This document shows positions 1 to 8,057 of a DNA stretch of 64,000 bases, one piece after another (within the stretch, counting starts at the first letter, position 1; the number at the start of each line of letters is the position of its first letter). This DNA comes from Ureibacillus composti (lineage in GTDB: Bacteria > Bacillota > Bacilli > Bacillales_A > Planococcaceae): contig JAUCEP010000002.1 of NCBI GenBank assembly GCA_030348875.1, positions 3,055,001 through 3,119,000 on the forward strand, given 5' to 3'. The position numbers and the translations under genes are program-made. Below the pieces are notes generated by a model. The model did no database searches, was not told the origin of the DNA, and was given only the letters and a program-made list of their open reading frames with translations.

Positions 1-106
1 CTTTTTATAGTAATGACGATTATTTTAATTATCAAAAATATTTATGATTACTTTTCTGAATAAGTTAAAATTGAAAAAAGCGGCATAATCCCTTTGATAT
101 GGATTA
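1..106. other. chromosomal flank left of the Tn7-like element
   Basis: No gene is visible. The segment is the former continuation of the nrdJ downstream region. Positions 80-91 (GCGGCATAATCC) and 101-106 (GGATTA) pair with 18044-18057 if the transposon is removed, rebuilding an intrinsic terminator for minus-strand nrdJ. Confidence 0.8.
102..106. repeat. target-site duplication GATTA, left copy
   Basis: GATTA directly precedes the TGTA terminus at 107 and is matched perfectly at 18044-18048. A 5-bp duplication is the hallmark of Tn7-family insertion. Confidence 0.9.
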
Positions 107-252
107 TGTAGCTTTGGAATAAAGTTTGATCAAAAATACCTCACAAACCTACATCTTACGTAAAATTAAAAGAACTCGTTTTGAAAAAAAGTTTGATCAA
201 AACGGGTTCTTTCTTTGTAAAACACTTCACAGCTTTTGTAATAAAGTTTGAT
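107..252. repeat. transposon left end with three TnsB-type sites
   Basis: Three copies of AAAGTTTGAT at 121-130, 188-197 and 243-252 follow the TGTA terminus, spaced 67 and 55 bp apart. By analogy with Tn7 these would be TnsB binding sites. The segment between the second and third copies contains GAACTCG/CGGGTTC-like complementary stretches (172-206). Confidence 0.85.
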
Positions 253-280
253 AATTACTATAATTCGATCTTCAGCGATC

Positions 281-299
281 GCGCCCTTTTCTGGAATAA
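281..299 (-). repeat. cargo repeat R1
   Basis: Minus strand reads TTATTCCAGAAAAGGGCGC, followed by a CGATC/GATCG hairpin. It lies 66 nt past the stop of the anti-sigma gene and is the last repeat before the left-end TnsB sites. A separate CCAGCT/AGCTGG hairpin at 302-319 lies between gene and repeat. Confidence 0.8.
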
Positions 300-365
300 A
301 GGCCAGCTTCTATTAGCTGGTTTGTGTAATACTCGATAATGCAAAATAATATTATTTATTTTATC

Positions 366-1304
366 CTAATAATTTTCAATGACTCCTCCAAGTGAAGAAG
401 CTTTAATCTTAGGATTCTCAAGGATTTCTTCTAATTCATCCTTCGTTCCATAAACGACCACCCCTAATATTTCTACATCCTCTAACTTAATATCTTTCAT
501 CTTGTTAAAAGCTTTTTGGTGATTGGGGGAAATACTCATTTGCAGTAATTCTAAAAAGTGTTCATACTCACCTTCTAAATCATGAGTTGAAATATAAGGC
601 GTGTTTATTGAGAAGCCTAGTGCATCTTTTTCACTAATAAATGTTGAAGACCAATCGTTTTCTTTTGCCTCTTGTTGAAACTCGTTTAATTGTTCATTAC
701 TATAAGTGTCTATCCAAAACCATGTCATTTCGGGAAGTTGTATGAAAAGTTCACTGGGTTTGTAAGGCTGATCAAAGGAAAGTGCCACTTCATAAATTTT
801 ATCCCCTTGCATACGCTCAATCAGTTCTTCATCATCTTTATATTTTTGATAGGATACATTCGGATGGAAAAACATCATTTCTCGCCAACCATTTTCTTTA
901 TAGCCAAATTGCCAATCTTCACCTGTAATACCTATTCTGCCACCTGAGCCTCTAGATATTAAAACAGATGGAACTAGACCAAATGAGTATTGTTTTCGTT
1001 CGATAACGACCGGTTTGATTTTAAAGTCTTTCGAAATTTCATAGTTGCTTATTCCACCTAATAAACCTCTTGAATCTACGGTTTCACTTATGTAACCGTT
1101 TGGCATGCTTAGACGGACATAAGCATCCCACTGCTTAAATGCCTTTTGACTATAGTGTGCTGAAATTGCAGAATTAGCTATGTTTAAAACTACGAATACC
1201 ACGATAGAAATAATAATAACGGTAATGATTGTCTTCAATTTCCCTCTTCTTACTGCTTTCTTGATCTTCTTTTCATCAAAAAGATCATCTGAAAAATCAT
1301 TCAT
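366..1304 (-). CDS. anti-sigma factor, membrane-anchored (sigma factor regulator N/C domains)
   Basis: The 312-residue protein has a charged cytoplasmic N terminus (about 1-23), one membrane span (about 24-47) and a long extracytoplasmic part. The span and the downstream gene order match the Bacillus anti-sigma proteins with Sigma_reg_N and Sigma_reg_C domains, which hold an ECF sigma factor at the membrane until a signal arrives. It overlaps the sigma gene by 8 bp and starts at ATG behind GGAGGGAG, so the two are translationally coupled. Its target regulon cannot be read here. It is the terminal cargo gene of the transposon and is followed by repeat R1. Family assignment is from sequence pattern, not a search. 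Confidence 0.8.
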   Translation of the reverse strand: MNDFSDDLFDEKKIKKAVRRGKLKTIITVIIISIVVFVVLNIANSAISAHYSQKAFKQWDAYVRLSMPNGYISETVDSRGLLGGISNYEISKDFKIKPVVIERKQYSFGLVPSVLISRGSGGRIGITGEDWQFGYKENGWREMMFFHPNVSYQKYKDDEELIERMQGDKIYEVALSFDQPYKPSELFIQLPEMTWFWIDTYSNEQLNEFQQEAKENDWSSTFISEKDALGFSINTPYISTHDLEGEYEHFLELLQMSISPNHQKAFNKMKDIKLEDVEILGVVVYGTKDELEEILENPKIKASSLGGVIENY

Positions 1305-1803
1305 GTAGCTCCCTCCACTTCTTTTGAAATTCTTTTCTTGCCCGAAATAAATAAGTCCTGACCGTTTCTTCCTTCATGCCCAGTAACAAAGCAATCTCTT
1401 TATAACTAAGTTCCAGTTCATATTTTAATAGTAAAAGCTGCTTAAAAATTTCTTGAATAAGGTCTAAAACAAGTGCGATTTCATGATTCATTTCGATCGT
1501 TAATATACTCAGTTCCGTATCCTGGTCATTAGCAAAATTGTTCCAAAAATGATCATCGTCGATTGAAATGGATTGTTCCTTGCCCCGTTTCCTTAACAGT
1601 TTTTTAAATTCATTCATGGAAATCGTAAAAATATAGGAAAGTGCTTTATCGGAAGGAACACCACTGCTATAAGCAATGAATTTCGTATAGCTTTCTTGAA
1701 CAATATCTTCTGCATCTTCATGACTACAGCCGTTCTTTTTTAAATAAAAATAAATCATCTTTGCTTGTTTCTTATATATCTCCAACAAAAGATGCGAATC
1801 CAT
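1297..1803 (-). CDS. ECF-type RNA polymerase sigma factor
   Basis: This 168-residue protein has a sigma region 2 helix around residues 26-45 (EDAEDIVQESYTKFI) and a region 4 helix-turn-helix near the C terminus (LSYKEIALLLGMKEETVR). There is no region 1 or 3, as in extracytoplasmic-function sigma factors. The start ATG follows AAAGGAG at good spacing. It overlaps the anti-sigma gene, so the pair forms a two-gene unit. A transposon carrying its own sigma/anti-sigma switch could retarget host transcription, but neither its promoter sequence nor its regulon is visible. The unit is the largest cassette-like piece in the cargo once the intron is subtracted. Confidence 0.9.
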   Translation of the reverse strand: MDSHLLLEIYKKQAKMIYFYLKKNGCSHEDAEDIVQESYTKFIAYSSGVPSDKALSYIFTISMNEFKKLLRKRGKEQSISIDDDHFWNNFANDQDTELSILTIEMNHEIALVLDLIQEIFKQLLLLKYELELSYKEIALLLGMKEETVRTYLFRARKEFQKKWRELHE

Positions 1804-1971
1804 AGGAACTCCTTTCTAAAGCCTTCACTACTAAAGAGTCTCTTTCCATCAAAAAGTTTACAAGAAAGTAAAAAAATTTTTCAAATGGAAGATCCTCGCT
1901 TAACATTTAAGTGATTAAAAATAGAATGAAAGATTATGTATTGATACCTAGCATACGCGCTTTAATAAAAT

Positions 1972-2010
1972 AAAAAAAGCCACTCTTCTATTGAAGAATA
2001 GCCTGCGTTG
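1972..2010 (-). terminator. intrinsic terminator downstream of repeat R2
   Basis: On the minus strand GCTATTCTTC-AATA-GAAGAGTGGC forms a stem with G-U pairs followed by seven T. It sits in the 3' exon of the group II intron and would isolate the sigma gene from upstream transcription. Confidence 0.6.
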
Positions 2011-2051
2011 GTTGAAGTAGGAAAAATGGGCAATTTCAAAAATTGTTGGCA

Positions 2052-4692
2052 ATAGGTAAGCATTTGAAGTTATCTCCAGCTTTTCCCCTGCTCCACACGG
2101 AACGTGATAGTTTCCCATCATTCCGCGTTCCATCTAGCGATGGTTTTGTTAATTATAAGTTTCAAGTTCCTCTTAGTGATTTGGGTTATTTGATTAGTTC
2201 TAACTCACATTTCTTCCGAAATTTATTAATATTTTCAAGCATCGGTTGTGTGATACCCAAACTCTTCATGAGTGTGTTTATCTTAGTTGTATCAGTCATA
2301 TGGATTAATTTATGAACATCTTTATGGAGGATGCGTAGGTTATTGAACTTGTCGTTTCCACCTAGATACAGAGGAATATAGTGATGACAGTGCACATCTT
2401 GTGCTTGAAGGAATGTACCTGTAATTTCACAGTTTCCTTTTTTCATACTGTATCGACTAATCCGGTTATCCATATATTCGACACTGCGTGTCAGAATCGT
2501 CGATTCCATCAGTAAGGCTATTTCTTGCTTGATATTTTTATGTAGATTTTTATAAATCTGAGCTCTACCTTCTGCCGTGAAGGGTGTTAGACTTTGAGTA
2601 AAGCAAATAGTATTCTTCGTCTGAACGTTCGCTAGCGGATAGAGATAAATATTAGCAATTTTGAATGTCTTACATCCCAAACTATAGAATTTCTTATAAG
2701 ATGGGGGTGGATTCGTTGGATGTGCATACTTCCCGATTGACCTAAGACGATTGTACATCATTGCACTGATTTCATAGGCAAGACGTGAGAACGCTAAGTT
2801 GACGTGTGTCGCTCTATTAAAGTAATTGTGTAACCCTAATACAAAGCTATTGAAACGCATAACGTTTTGAATGGTTGGTGAAGAACGAAGTTCTTTTACT
2901 CGTTTCTTCGCTTCAGCTTTTATTTTCTGTATCTTTTCGGCACGAACAAAAGTGTGAGCTACTCGCTTTTTACCTTTTCTATTTGCTCGAATAGTAAAAC
3001 CAAGAAAGGCTGATTCATTTTTACGTAGGTTAATAATCTTCGATTTTTCTGGTGAAATATCGAGTTTTAGCCGTTCTTTAAGAAATAGCTTTACAGCATG
3101 AAACCACCTTTCGGCCGTTTTAGCATCTCGACAGAGAATTTTAAAGTCATCAGCATAACGAACTAGATATCCTTCCTTTAGTTGGGTACGCTTTTTAGCA
3201 AGTAGTTGACCTTCTCTTGTCTTGAAGGGTTTATGTAGAGGGAACAACTCCCATTGCTTTGCTACCCAATGATCTAATTCATTTAATACAATGTTTGATA
3301 GTAGTGGTGAGAGCAGCCCACCTTGTGGAGAGCCTTTTGAGGGTATACCTTCTCCATCAATCTCTGATTTTAGCATTTTGGCTATACAGGCAAGGACTTG
3401 CCTGTCTCTAATACCTAAATTCCAAAGCTGTTTAATCAGTAAGGTGTGATTGATATTGTCAAAAAAGCCCTTAATATCAATGTCTACAACGTAGTGGAGT
3501 TGTGACTGATTGACTAGGTATTGGATTCTCGCCATTGCGTGGTGAGTAGACCTTAACGGTCTAAATCCATAACTATGATTGAAGAAATGGGCTTCTGCTA
3601 TAGGTTCTAATACTTGTTTGAAACACTGTTGAATAATTCTATCGAGGATACATGGAATGCCGAGTGGTCTCATTTTGCCATTATCTTTTTCTATTAGCTT
3701 CCGTCTTACTTTCTTCGGGCGATAATTCTTGAGCTGTTTTCGTATTTCTTCTATTAAATCGTTCTCAGTATATTTCTCAATATCTAAAATGGTCTTCCCA
3801 TCTGTACCTGGGGTCTTGGAGCCTTTATTTGACTTGATTATACGATACGCCAATAAGATATTATTCCTCGACGTGATGATGCCGTATAAATGGTGGAATG
3901 TTTCTTTATTTTTAGCTCGCTTATGTAAGTCTGTATAGGTTTCGGTCATACCATAATAATCCCAATATCGTAGAGCTTGCACTGTGGCATCATTCCTTCA
4001 TGAGGTGATGTTCCCACATTCTTACCCGACCGGTGCAATACACATTTGAAAAATAATTATTAACTACCACTAGACTTGGGGCTGTTCCTCCACCTTCATT
4101 ACAAAGGCTTCCTCAGTCGTACCCCTACCCTCACAAGGATGAATGCATTTCGATTAAAATTCTTATGGCAACCGTTTCAGGTGACAGCCTTTATTACAAC
4201 GTTCCTTGCTTTCCAAGTACCTTACAACGTAGCTATCCATTCTTAACGTAGGTGCTTCCTATAAGCCTGTGAACTAGATACCGCCATTGTCCGATATAGT
4301 GTATTTCAGAGGGCGCATTTTTACTCCACACCATTCACCCCATCGTAAGATGGTACATGCGTTTCCGCATGCTCAATCTATAGACCCTTACCTTCGGAAG
4401 TTTGTCAGTTCTTTTATGATAGAACTATTCTCACCATATTAAGTTTTTCAGCCGTGCGGCATATCCGTTGGCATACCTTCTCTAAAGAGTGGCTACAGCC
4501 TGCGTTCTGCCGAATCCACCTGTGCTTCACACCCTATAACCTGTCAGTAATAACGCATGCAGGAGTATTGACGGGATAGTTTCAGAAAACATGGTTTCAT
4601 CATTCCTATCCTCCGTTATAAAGTTAAGATTTTGCCGAGCAAACTCTCCTGTATTTCACGTAGTGAAACGCTTATAACAGAACTTGTCGCGC
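2052..4692 (-). mobile_element. group II intron with reverse transcriptase/maturase, inserted at repeat R2
   Basis: The inferred intron is about 2,641 nt. Its 5' end reads GCGCGACAAG, close to the usual GUGYG start (position 2 is C). The 3' part (about 2060-2150) has a domain V-like hairpin around GGAATGATGGGAAACTATC and a domain VI hairpin, ending ACCTAT near 2052. The roughly 700 nt before the reverse transcriptase start would hold domains I-III, and the ORF lies in domain IV. The 5' junction falls exactly after the GGGCGC core of cargo repeat R2. Exact ends need confirmation, since the first nucleotides are non-canonical. Confidence 0.82.
2186..3982 (-). CDS. ltrA: group II intron reverse transcriptase/maturase with HNH domain
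   Basis: The 598-residue intron-encoded protein carries reverse transcriptase blocks including KGSPQGGLLSPLLSN and the catalytic RYADDF box near residue 277. A maturase (X) region follows, then a C-terminal HNH-type endonuclease near residues 520-565 (C..HCHHYIPLYLGGNDKFNNL.ILH..VHKLIH). These parts splice the intron and drive target-primed retrohoming. The start is GTG at 3982, with AAGGA 11 nt upstream; an internal ATG at residue 12 is an alternative. The frame is intact, so the intron may be active. The HNH domain argues against class C introns, which lack one, although class C is the type known for attC and terminator targeting. Confidence 0.95.
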   Translation of the reverse strand: MQALRYWDYYGMTETYTDLHKRAKNKETFHHLYGIITSRNNILLAYRIIKSNKGSKTPGTDGKTILDIEKYTENDLIEEIRKQLKNYRPKKVRRKLIEKDNGKMRPLGIPCILDRIIQQCFKQVLEPIAEAHFFNHSYGFRPLRSTHHAMARIQYLVNQSQLHYVVDIDIKGFFDNINHTLLIKQLWNLGIRDRQVLACIAKMLKSEIDGEGIPSKGSPQGGLLSPLLSNIVLNELDHWVAKQWELFPLHKPFKTREGQLLAKKRTQLKEGYLVRYADDFKILCRDAKTAERWFHAVKLFLKERLKLDISPEKSKIINLRKNESAFLGFTIRANRKGKKRVAHTFVRAEKIQKIKAEAKKRVKELRSSPTIQNVMRFNSFVLGLHNYFNRATHVNLAFSRLAYEISAMMYNRLRSIGKYAHPTNPPPSYKKFYSLGCKTFKIANIYLYPLANVQTKNTICFTQSLTPFTAEGRAQIYKNLHKNIKQEIALLMESTILTRSVEYMDNRISRYSMKKGNCEITGTFLQAQDVHCHHYIPLYLGGNDKFNNLRILHKDVHKLIHMTDTTKINTLMKSLGITQPMLENINKFRKKCELELIK

Positions 4693-4712
4693 GCGCCCGA
4701 TTGTTTAAATAA
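4693..4712 (-). repeat. cargo repeat R2, interrupted by the group II intron
   Basis: Minus strand reads TTATTTAAACAATCGGGCGC and then runs straight into the intron start. After intron removal the core would continue into TGCCAACAATTTTTG and a short AATT/AATT hairpin. No minus-strand gene precedes it; the neighbouring gene at 4818 is on the plus strand. Confidence 0.75.
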
Positions 4713-4817
4713 GAGTGATATTAGGTGTGATTTCCAAAATTGGCCTCCAATTACGTTACTATTATCATTTCCCTAGAAATTACACATACTATCTACTAAG
4801 ATAAGGGGGGAATACAT

Positions 4818-5462
4818 GTGAAGAAATTTATTTTCATTATTGGCTTTTTATTAGTTTTAGGAGGTATTTTTACTTTTACTAGTCATCCTTTCGCTAACGA
4901 TAGCACTCCTCCGTCAGACATAGAAATCCATAGGGTATTAGAAGAAATACATGGCAAAACCCAAAACTATAATATCATTAGGTACAGTTTTAACTATGAT
5001 GGGATAGATTTAGCCATTATAGGTAGTCAAGAATACTATGATTCAGTAAAAAACGAGGTAGAGGAAATCGTAAAAAATACAATTAAATCAACTGCATTTG
5101 AAAAATATCCGATTGTTATAGAAAAAAGTAATGTTGATAAAAAGATTCTCGAAGAATTTGAAGAAAATGCGGACTTAGTAAGGGAGGTCCATACAATTAC
5201 AACCAACTATTTATCTGAATCCTATCCAAATCAATTCAAAACTGTAATTGTAGGTGGCACTGCCCCTTCGGAATTTGCATTTGAAATTTCGACAGGTTTA
5301 GGTGAGACACAAGAAGCAATAGATATCAGTGAAGAGATGGAAAACGAAATATATAAACTTATAGAGACAAAACTATCTTCAAATAAGCTGATAAAAGAAG
5401 CGCAACAATCCGATTCCATAAGAGTATATATTTTCAATAAAAATGGAGAGAAAATAAACTAA
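4818..5462 (+). CDS. secreted or membrane-anchored protein of unknown function (possibly DUF4030-like)
   Basis: The 214-residue product begins with a signal sequence or single span (residues 1-25) and continues as a mixed alpha/beta extracellular domain with acidic helices. The start is GTG at 4818 behind AAGGGGGGA. The YYDSVKNEVEEIV block followed by a FEKYPIVIE strand recalls the Bacillus DUF4030 family, but that is memory, not a search. It is the only cargo gene facing right, opposite to all others, and has its own terminator at 5464-5501 abutting repeat R3. In cassette terms it would be a reversed gene within the unit bounded by R2 and R3. Confidence 0.75.
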   Translation: MKKFIFIIGFLLVLGGIFTFTSHPFANDSTPPSDIEIHRVLEEIHGKTQNYNIIRYSFNYDGIDLAIIGSQEYYDSVKNEVEEIVKNTIKSTAFEKYPIVIEKSNVDKKILEEFEENADLVREVHTITTNYLSESYPNQFKTVIVGGTAPSEFAFEISTGLGETQEAIDISEEMENEIYKLIETKLSSNKLIKEAQQSDSIRVYIFNKNGEKIN

Positions 5463-5463
5463 T

Positions 5464-5501
5464 AAAAAGGAACATCCGTTTTGAATGGATGTTCCTTTTT
5501 A
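5464..5501 (+). terminator. intrinsic terminator of the plus-strand cargo gene
   Basis: AAAAAGGAACATCC-gttttgaat-GGATGTTCCTTTTT forms a strong symmetric hairpin with T tract, directly next to repeat R3. Confidence 0.85.
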
Positions 5502-5520
5502 GCGCCCTATTGTGGAATAT
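5502..5520 (-). repeat. cargo repeat R3
   Basis: Minus strand reads ATATTCCACAATAGGGCGC, 40 nt past the stop of the gene at 5561. The usual downstream hairpin is replaced by the shared terminator at 5464-5501. Confidence 0.78.
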
Positions 5521-5560
5521 TGCTTTGGATTGCACTAGATTTAACTAACTAAAAATATTG

Positions 5561-5839
5561 TTAGTAGCTTAAGCTAATCATAAAAAATACAGTACTGGCA
5601 ATTATTGATATAATCAGTATTATTGTTTTGTATTTTAAATCTTTAAATGCTGGATTCACATAATAATAAAAAATCCACCATAATCCTAGCAACATCACCC
5701 AAAAAAATATTCTACTTGATATTGTAGGTTGTATTGTTATAGCTTCTGGAATTGAAGCTAAAGTGAATATTAAAATTATCGGAGTAGTAAGAAAAAAATA
5801 TATTATCAACATTTTGATATAAGACCCATTTTTATTCAC
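5561..5839 (-). CDS. small three-span membrane protein, unknown
   Basis: The 92-residue product has three hydrophobic segments (about 9-30, 42-60 and 71-90) separated by short polar loops, with no recognisable catalytic motif. The start is GTG at 5839 with AAAGGAG about 11 nt upstream. It is followed after 40 nt by repeat R3 and preceded by a roughly 270-nt intergenic stretch ending at repeat R4, so it forms its own cassette-like unit. I do not recognise the family. Confidence 0.6.
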   Translation of the reverse strand: MNKNGSYIKMLIIYFFLTTPIILIFTLASIPEAITIQPTISSRIFFWVMLLGLWWIFYYYVNPAFKDLKYKTIILIISIIASTVFFMISLSY

Positions 5840-6046
5840 TGAATTAAGTCTCCTTTTATACTTACCATAGATATTAATAACTAAGTGTCAAAAACACTAC
5901 AGCCTTACCTCAATTTTTTTGATTATTATATTCCTTAAGTATTGAATTATCCTACACCGTTACTTTAAAGTACAATTTATTCTAAATTAGGTACTTAAAA
6001 ATCTAATTCTTTTATGTAAAAAGCGCAGATCCATTACTTTGGAAAT

Positions 6047-6065
6047 GCGCCCTTTAGTGGAATAA
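6047..6065 (-). repeat. cargo repeat R4 with hairpin
   Basis: Minus strand reads TTATTCCACTAAAGGGCGC. The 3' continuation pairs GCGCA with TGCGC and TCC with GGA (6023-6050) and ends in TTTTT, so it could also terminate transcription. It lies 45 nt past the stop at 6111. Confidence 0.82.
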
Positions 6066-6110
6066 CAAGTTGGTTTGATATCAATAGAATTTCTCTGAAA
6101 TATTAAGCAC

Positions 6111-6314
6111 TTAGAATAAAAATAATCCTACTATTAAGCCTATTAAACCTATATAAAATAAGTAAGTAACTGTATCTGCTGGTTCTGTAAGCATTAATAA
6201 TATTGCTAATCTCTCTTTATTTGATTCTGCATCTAAAATACTTTTAACTATATTTATGAGTGTAATACTTATCAATATAACACTTATAAGAATAATAAAT
6301 ATTTTCAAATTCAA
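6111..6314 (-). CDS. small two-span membrane protein, unknown
   Basis: The 67-residue product has a hydrophobic N-terminal helix (about 4-25), a short charged stretch (DAESNKER) and a second hydrophobic region (about 37-66). The start ATG follows AAAGGAA. No family is recognised. It forms one unit between repeats R5 and R4, only about 360 bp from repeat to repeat, the shortest in the array. Confidence 0.55.
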   Translation of the reverse strand: MNLKIFIILISVILISITLINIVKSILDAESNKERLAILLMLTEPADTVTYLFYIGLIGLIVGLFLF

Positions 6315-6408
6315 TCATTCCTTTAATATCACTCTAATCATTCCTAATAACTCATTATTCCACAACCTGGCCCTAGAATGTAAAATAAGCGCCAATTCCT
6401 CAAGAATG

Positions 6409-6427
6409 GCGCCCGTTTGTTGAATAA
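6409..6427 (-). repeat. cargo repeat R5 with hairpin
   Basis: Minus strand reads TTATTCAACAAACGGGCGC. The following GCGCCATTC-ttgag-GAATTGGCGC hairpin (6389-6412) is nearly identical to that of R10, 3.7 kb away. It lies 8 nt past the stop of the gene at 6436. Confidence 0.88.
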
Positions 6428-6435
6428 GATAAAGG

Positions 6436-6981
6436 TCAGTTTAACTCACCTATAAACCAATTTTCTCCTTCTGAATAGTAATCCTCTTCAGAGATTATTT
6501 CTTTAAAACCTTTTATCTGTATATCAGAAGGGCAATTAAGTTCCCACTCTTGAATGAGATTTCTTGATTTATCTAGGGGTAGCCATTTTTGTTCTTCACT
6601 ATCCCTTTCAAAAAATCCATCAAACCAACTATTATGAGGATATACTACAAGCTGTGAGTCGAATAAATTAGGAAGACTAACTAATGCGTAAATTCTATAT
6701 TCAGCTTGTCCTTTTGACTTTATACTTTTTAAATAGCTAACTCGATCAATTAAGATTTGCATTATTTCTCGTCTGAATTTGTTTGGAAGTTTGCTTGAAT
6801 ATATGTACGATTGGGCAAATGGCAAATGTAGATGCCAATAACCTAATCCAGATTCACTAGGATTCGGCATGTGTTCGGTAATATCAGAAATATAATTTAT
6901 TAGTTCCTCTTTTCTCCTTTTTAGCCCTCTAACTTTCTTCTTATAATCATTTTTAAAGTTCCATCTATTCAATGAGATCAT
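6436..6981 (-). CDS. DUF3916-like protein of unknown function
   Basis: The 181-residue soluble protein starts with a basic helix (KKKVRGLKRRKEELI) and has the block GYWHLHLPFAQSYI followed by a helix ending LIDRVSYLK and a strand LVSLPNLFDSQLVVY. These features fit what I recall of DUF3916 proteins of Bacillus. The ATG at 6981 touches the AAAGGG site, so the TTG at 6972 (spacing about 9 nt) may be the real start. There is no signal peptide or membrane span. It is bounded by repeats R6 and R5. Function is unknown. Confidence 0.75.
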   Translation of the reverse strand: MISLNRWNFKNDYKKKVRGLKRRKEELINYISDITEHMPNPSESGLGYWHLHLPFAQSYIYSSKLPNKFRREIMQILIDRVSYLKSIKSKGQAEYRIYALVSLPNLFDSQLVVYPHNSWFDGFFERDSEEQKWLPLDKSRNLIQEWELNCPSDIQIKGFKEIISEEDYYSEGENWFIGELN

Positions 6982-7080
6982 CCCTTTGTATTATTGTGCC
7001 ATTTTCCATTTAATCAACCTACCTTTTATTGATTAAATGGAAAAAGGACTGATTAGACAGTCCATTCTTACTCAATTTTT

Positions 7081-7099
7081 GCGCCCGATAAATGAATAA
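7081..7099 (-). repeat. cargo repeat R6
   Basis: Minus strand reads TTATTCATTTATCGGGCGC, 7 nt past the stop at 7107. The continuation carries no GCGC partner. A GGACTG/CAGTCC hairpin follows at about 7040-7066. Confidence 0.75.
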
Positions 7100-7106
7100 G
7101 ACCCGT

Positions 7107-7370
7107 TTACAATAAAAGCGAAAAACAAAATAAAGATAATAAGATTAATCCAATTGAGACAATAATCAATAATCCTTTCATTACCTTAAGCGGCATTGCT
7201 CGTAATATTCGATTAATTATCTCGAATAAGATTATTTGTTCAGAAGAAGCAGTAGGATCATTAACATACTCTTTTTTATTATGTGTTTCCAAATTTAAAT
7301 GTTTGAATGTCCAAATAAATAAAGTAATTCCACATAACAAAATCATTGTTGCAGCAAAAATAATATACAT
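7107..7370 (-). CDS. small two-span membrane protein, unknown
   Basis: The 87-residue product has a hydrophobic N-terminal helix (about 2-23), a polar middle (KHLNLETHNKKEYVNDPTAS) and a second span near 66-86. The start ATG follows AGGAGAAG. It lies between repeats R7 and R6 with only 7 nt between stop codon and R6. I do not recognise the family and see no catalytic motif. Confidence 0.6.
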   Translation of the reverse strand: MYIIFAATMILLCGITLFIWTFKHLNLETHNKKEYVNDPTASSEQIILFEIINRILRAMPLKVMKGLLIIVSIGLILLSLFCFSLLL

Positions 7371-7456
7371 TTTAAAATTCTTCTCCTTGGCTTCTTATGA
7401 CAGAAACACATTATAGCCAGATACCTAAAGAAAGAACGAATTTCTACTCTGGAAAT

Positions 7457-7475
7457 GCGCCCATTTGCGGAAGAT
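7457..7475 (-). repeat. cargo repeat R7
   Basis: Minus strand reads GATCTTCCGCAAATGGGCGC (first 20 nt shown), followed by an ATTTC/GAAAT hairpin. It shares the extended ATTTCCANAGTAGAAATT continuation with R11 and, in part, R4. It lies 42 nt past the stop at 7517. Confidence 0.85.
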
Positions 7476-7516
7476 CGTTAATCAACTAAAGTCTCCGTTA
7501 ATGAAAGTATTAAGAT

Positions 7517-7930
7517 TTATTTAGATAAATGTTTGTACTCCAATATTTCAATATTGAACCCATGATTACATTTCTGCTTATTAATTTTGTCACTATCACA
7601 AGAGGGGGATATTCTAACCTTAACCAAATCTTCTTTAACATTAACATTTAGCTTTTTTGGAGGAATCTCAATTCTTACAGTAACATCATAGGAATGATTG
7701 TCATTGTAACTAATACCAATAATCCTTTTCAATTGCCAGTCAAAAAAATTATCTCCACCGTACTCTTTGATTACTCTTTTATCAATAGTTGGGAATATGA
7801 TGTCCAAGATAATGTCCTCTGTTGTAACATACATCTCTTCTGCCTCTGAATTAGTTTCTGATTTAACAATTTGCGTAGGAATAAAAACTATAAATACAAA
7901 TCCTAGTAAGGCCAAGTATTTCTTAACCAT
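7517..7930 (-). CDS. secreted protein, DUF3888-like
   Basis: The 137-residue product has a signal peptide (residues 1-24, ending near VKSET) and a domain starting with an acidic helix leading into ILDIIFPTIDKRVIKEYGG, then alternating strands. That arrangement resembles the Bacillus DUF3888 family. Two cysteines near the C terminus (SPSCDSDKINKQKCNHG) could form a disulfide. The start ATG follows GAGGTGA. It is bounded by R8 and R7. The family call is from memory, and no biochemical role is known to me. Confidence 0.68.
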   Translation of the reverse strand: MVKKYLALLGFVFIVFIPTQIVKSETNSEAEEMYVTTEDIILDIIFPTIDKRVIKEYGGDNFFDWQLKRIIGISYNDNHSYDVTVRIEIPPKKLNVNVKEDLVKVRISPSCDSDKINKQKCNHGFNIEILEYKHLSK

Positions 7931-8038
7931 CGAGATTCACCTCAGAATTATGTTTAATTCTTATTCTTTGCTTATTGTTATTTTTTATTAAACTAACTTT
8001 GTCCTTTAATGAAAACAGATGTATTTTTCAAGAGAAAC

Positions 8039-8057
8039 GTGCCCGTTTGTAGATTAG
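8039..8057 (-). repeat. cargo repeat R8, divergent
   Basis: Minus strand reads CTAATCTACAAACGGGCAC, with GGGCAC in place of GGGCGC. It lies 70 nt past the stop at 8127 and is the most divergent copy beside R12. Confidence 0.68.

Noticed and set aside
2043-2315. 90-residue plus-strand frame
   Set aside because: It is antisense to the end of the intron reverse transcriptase and intron domains V/VI.
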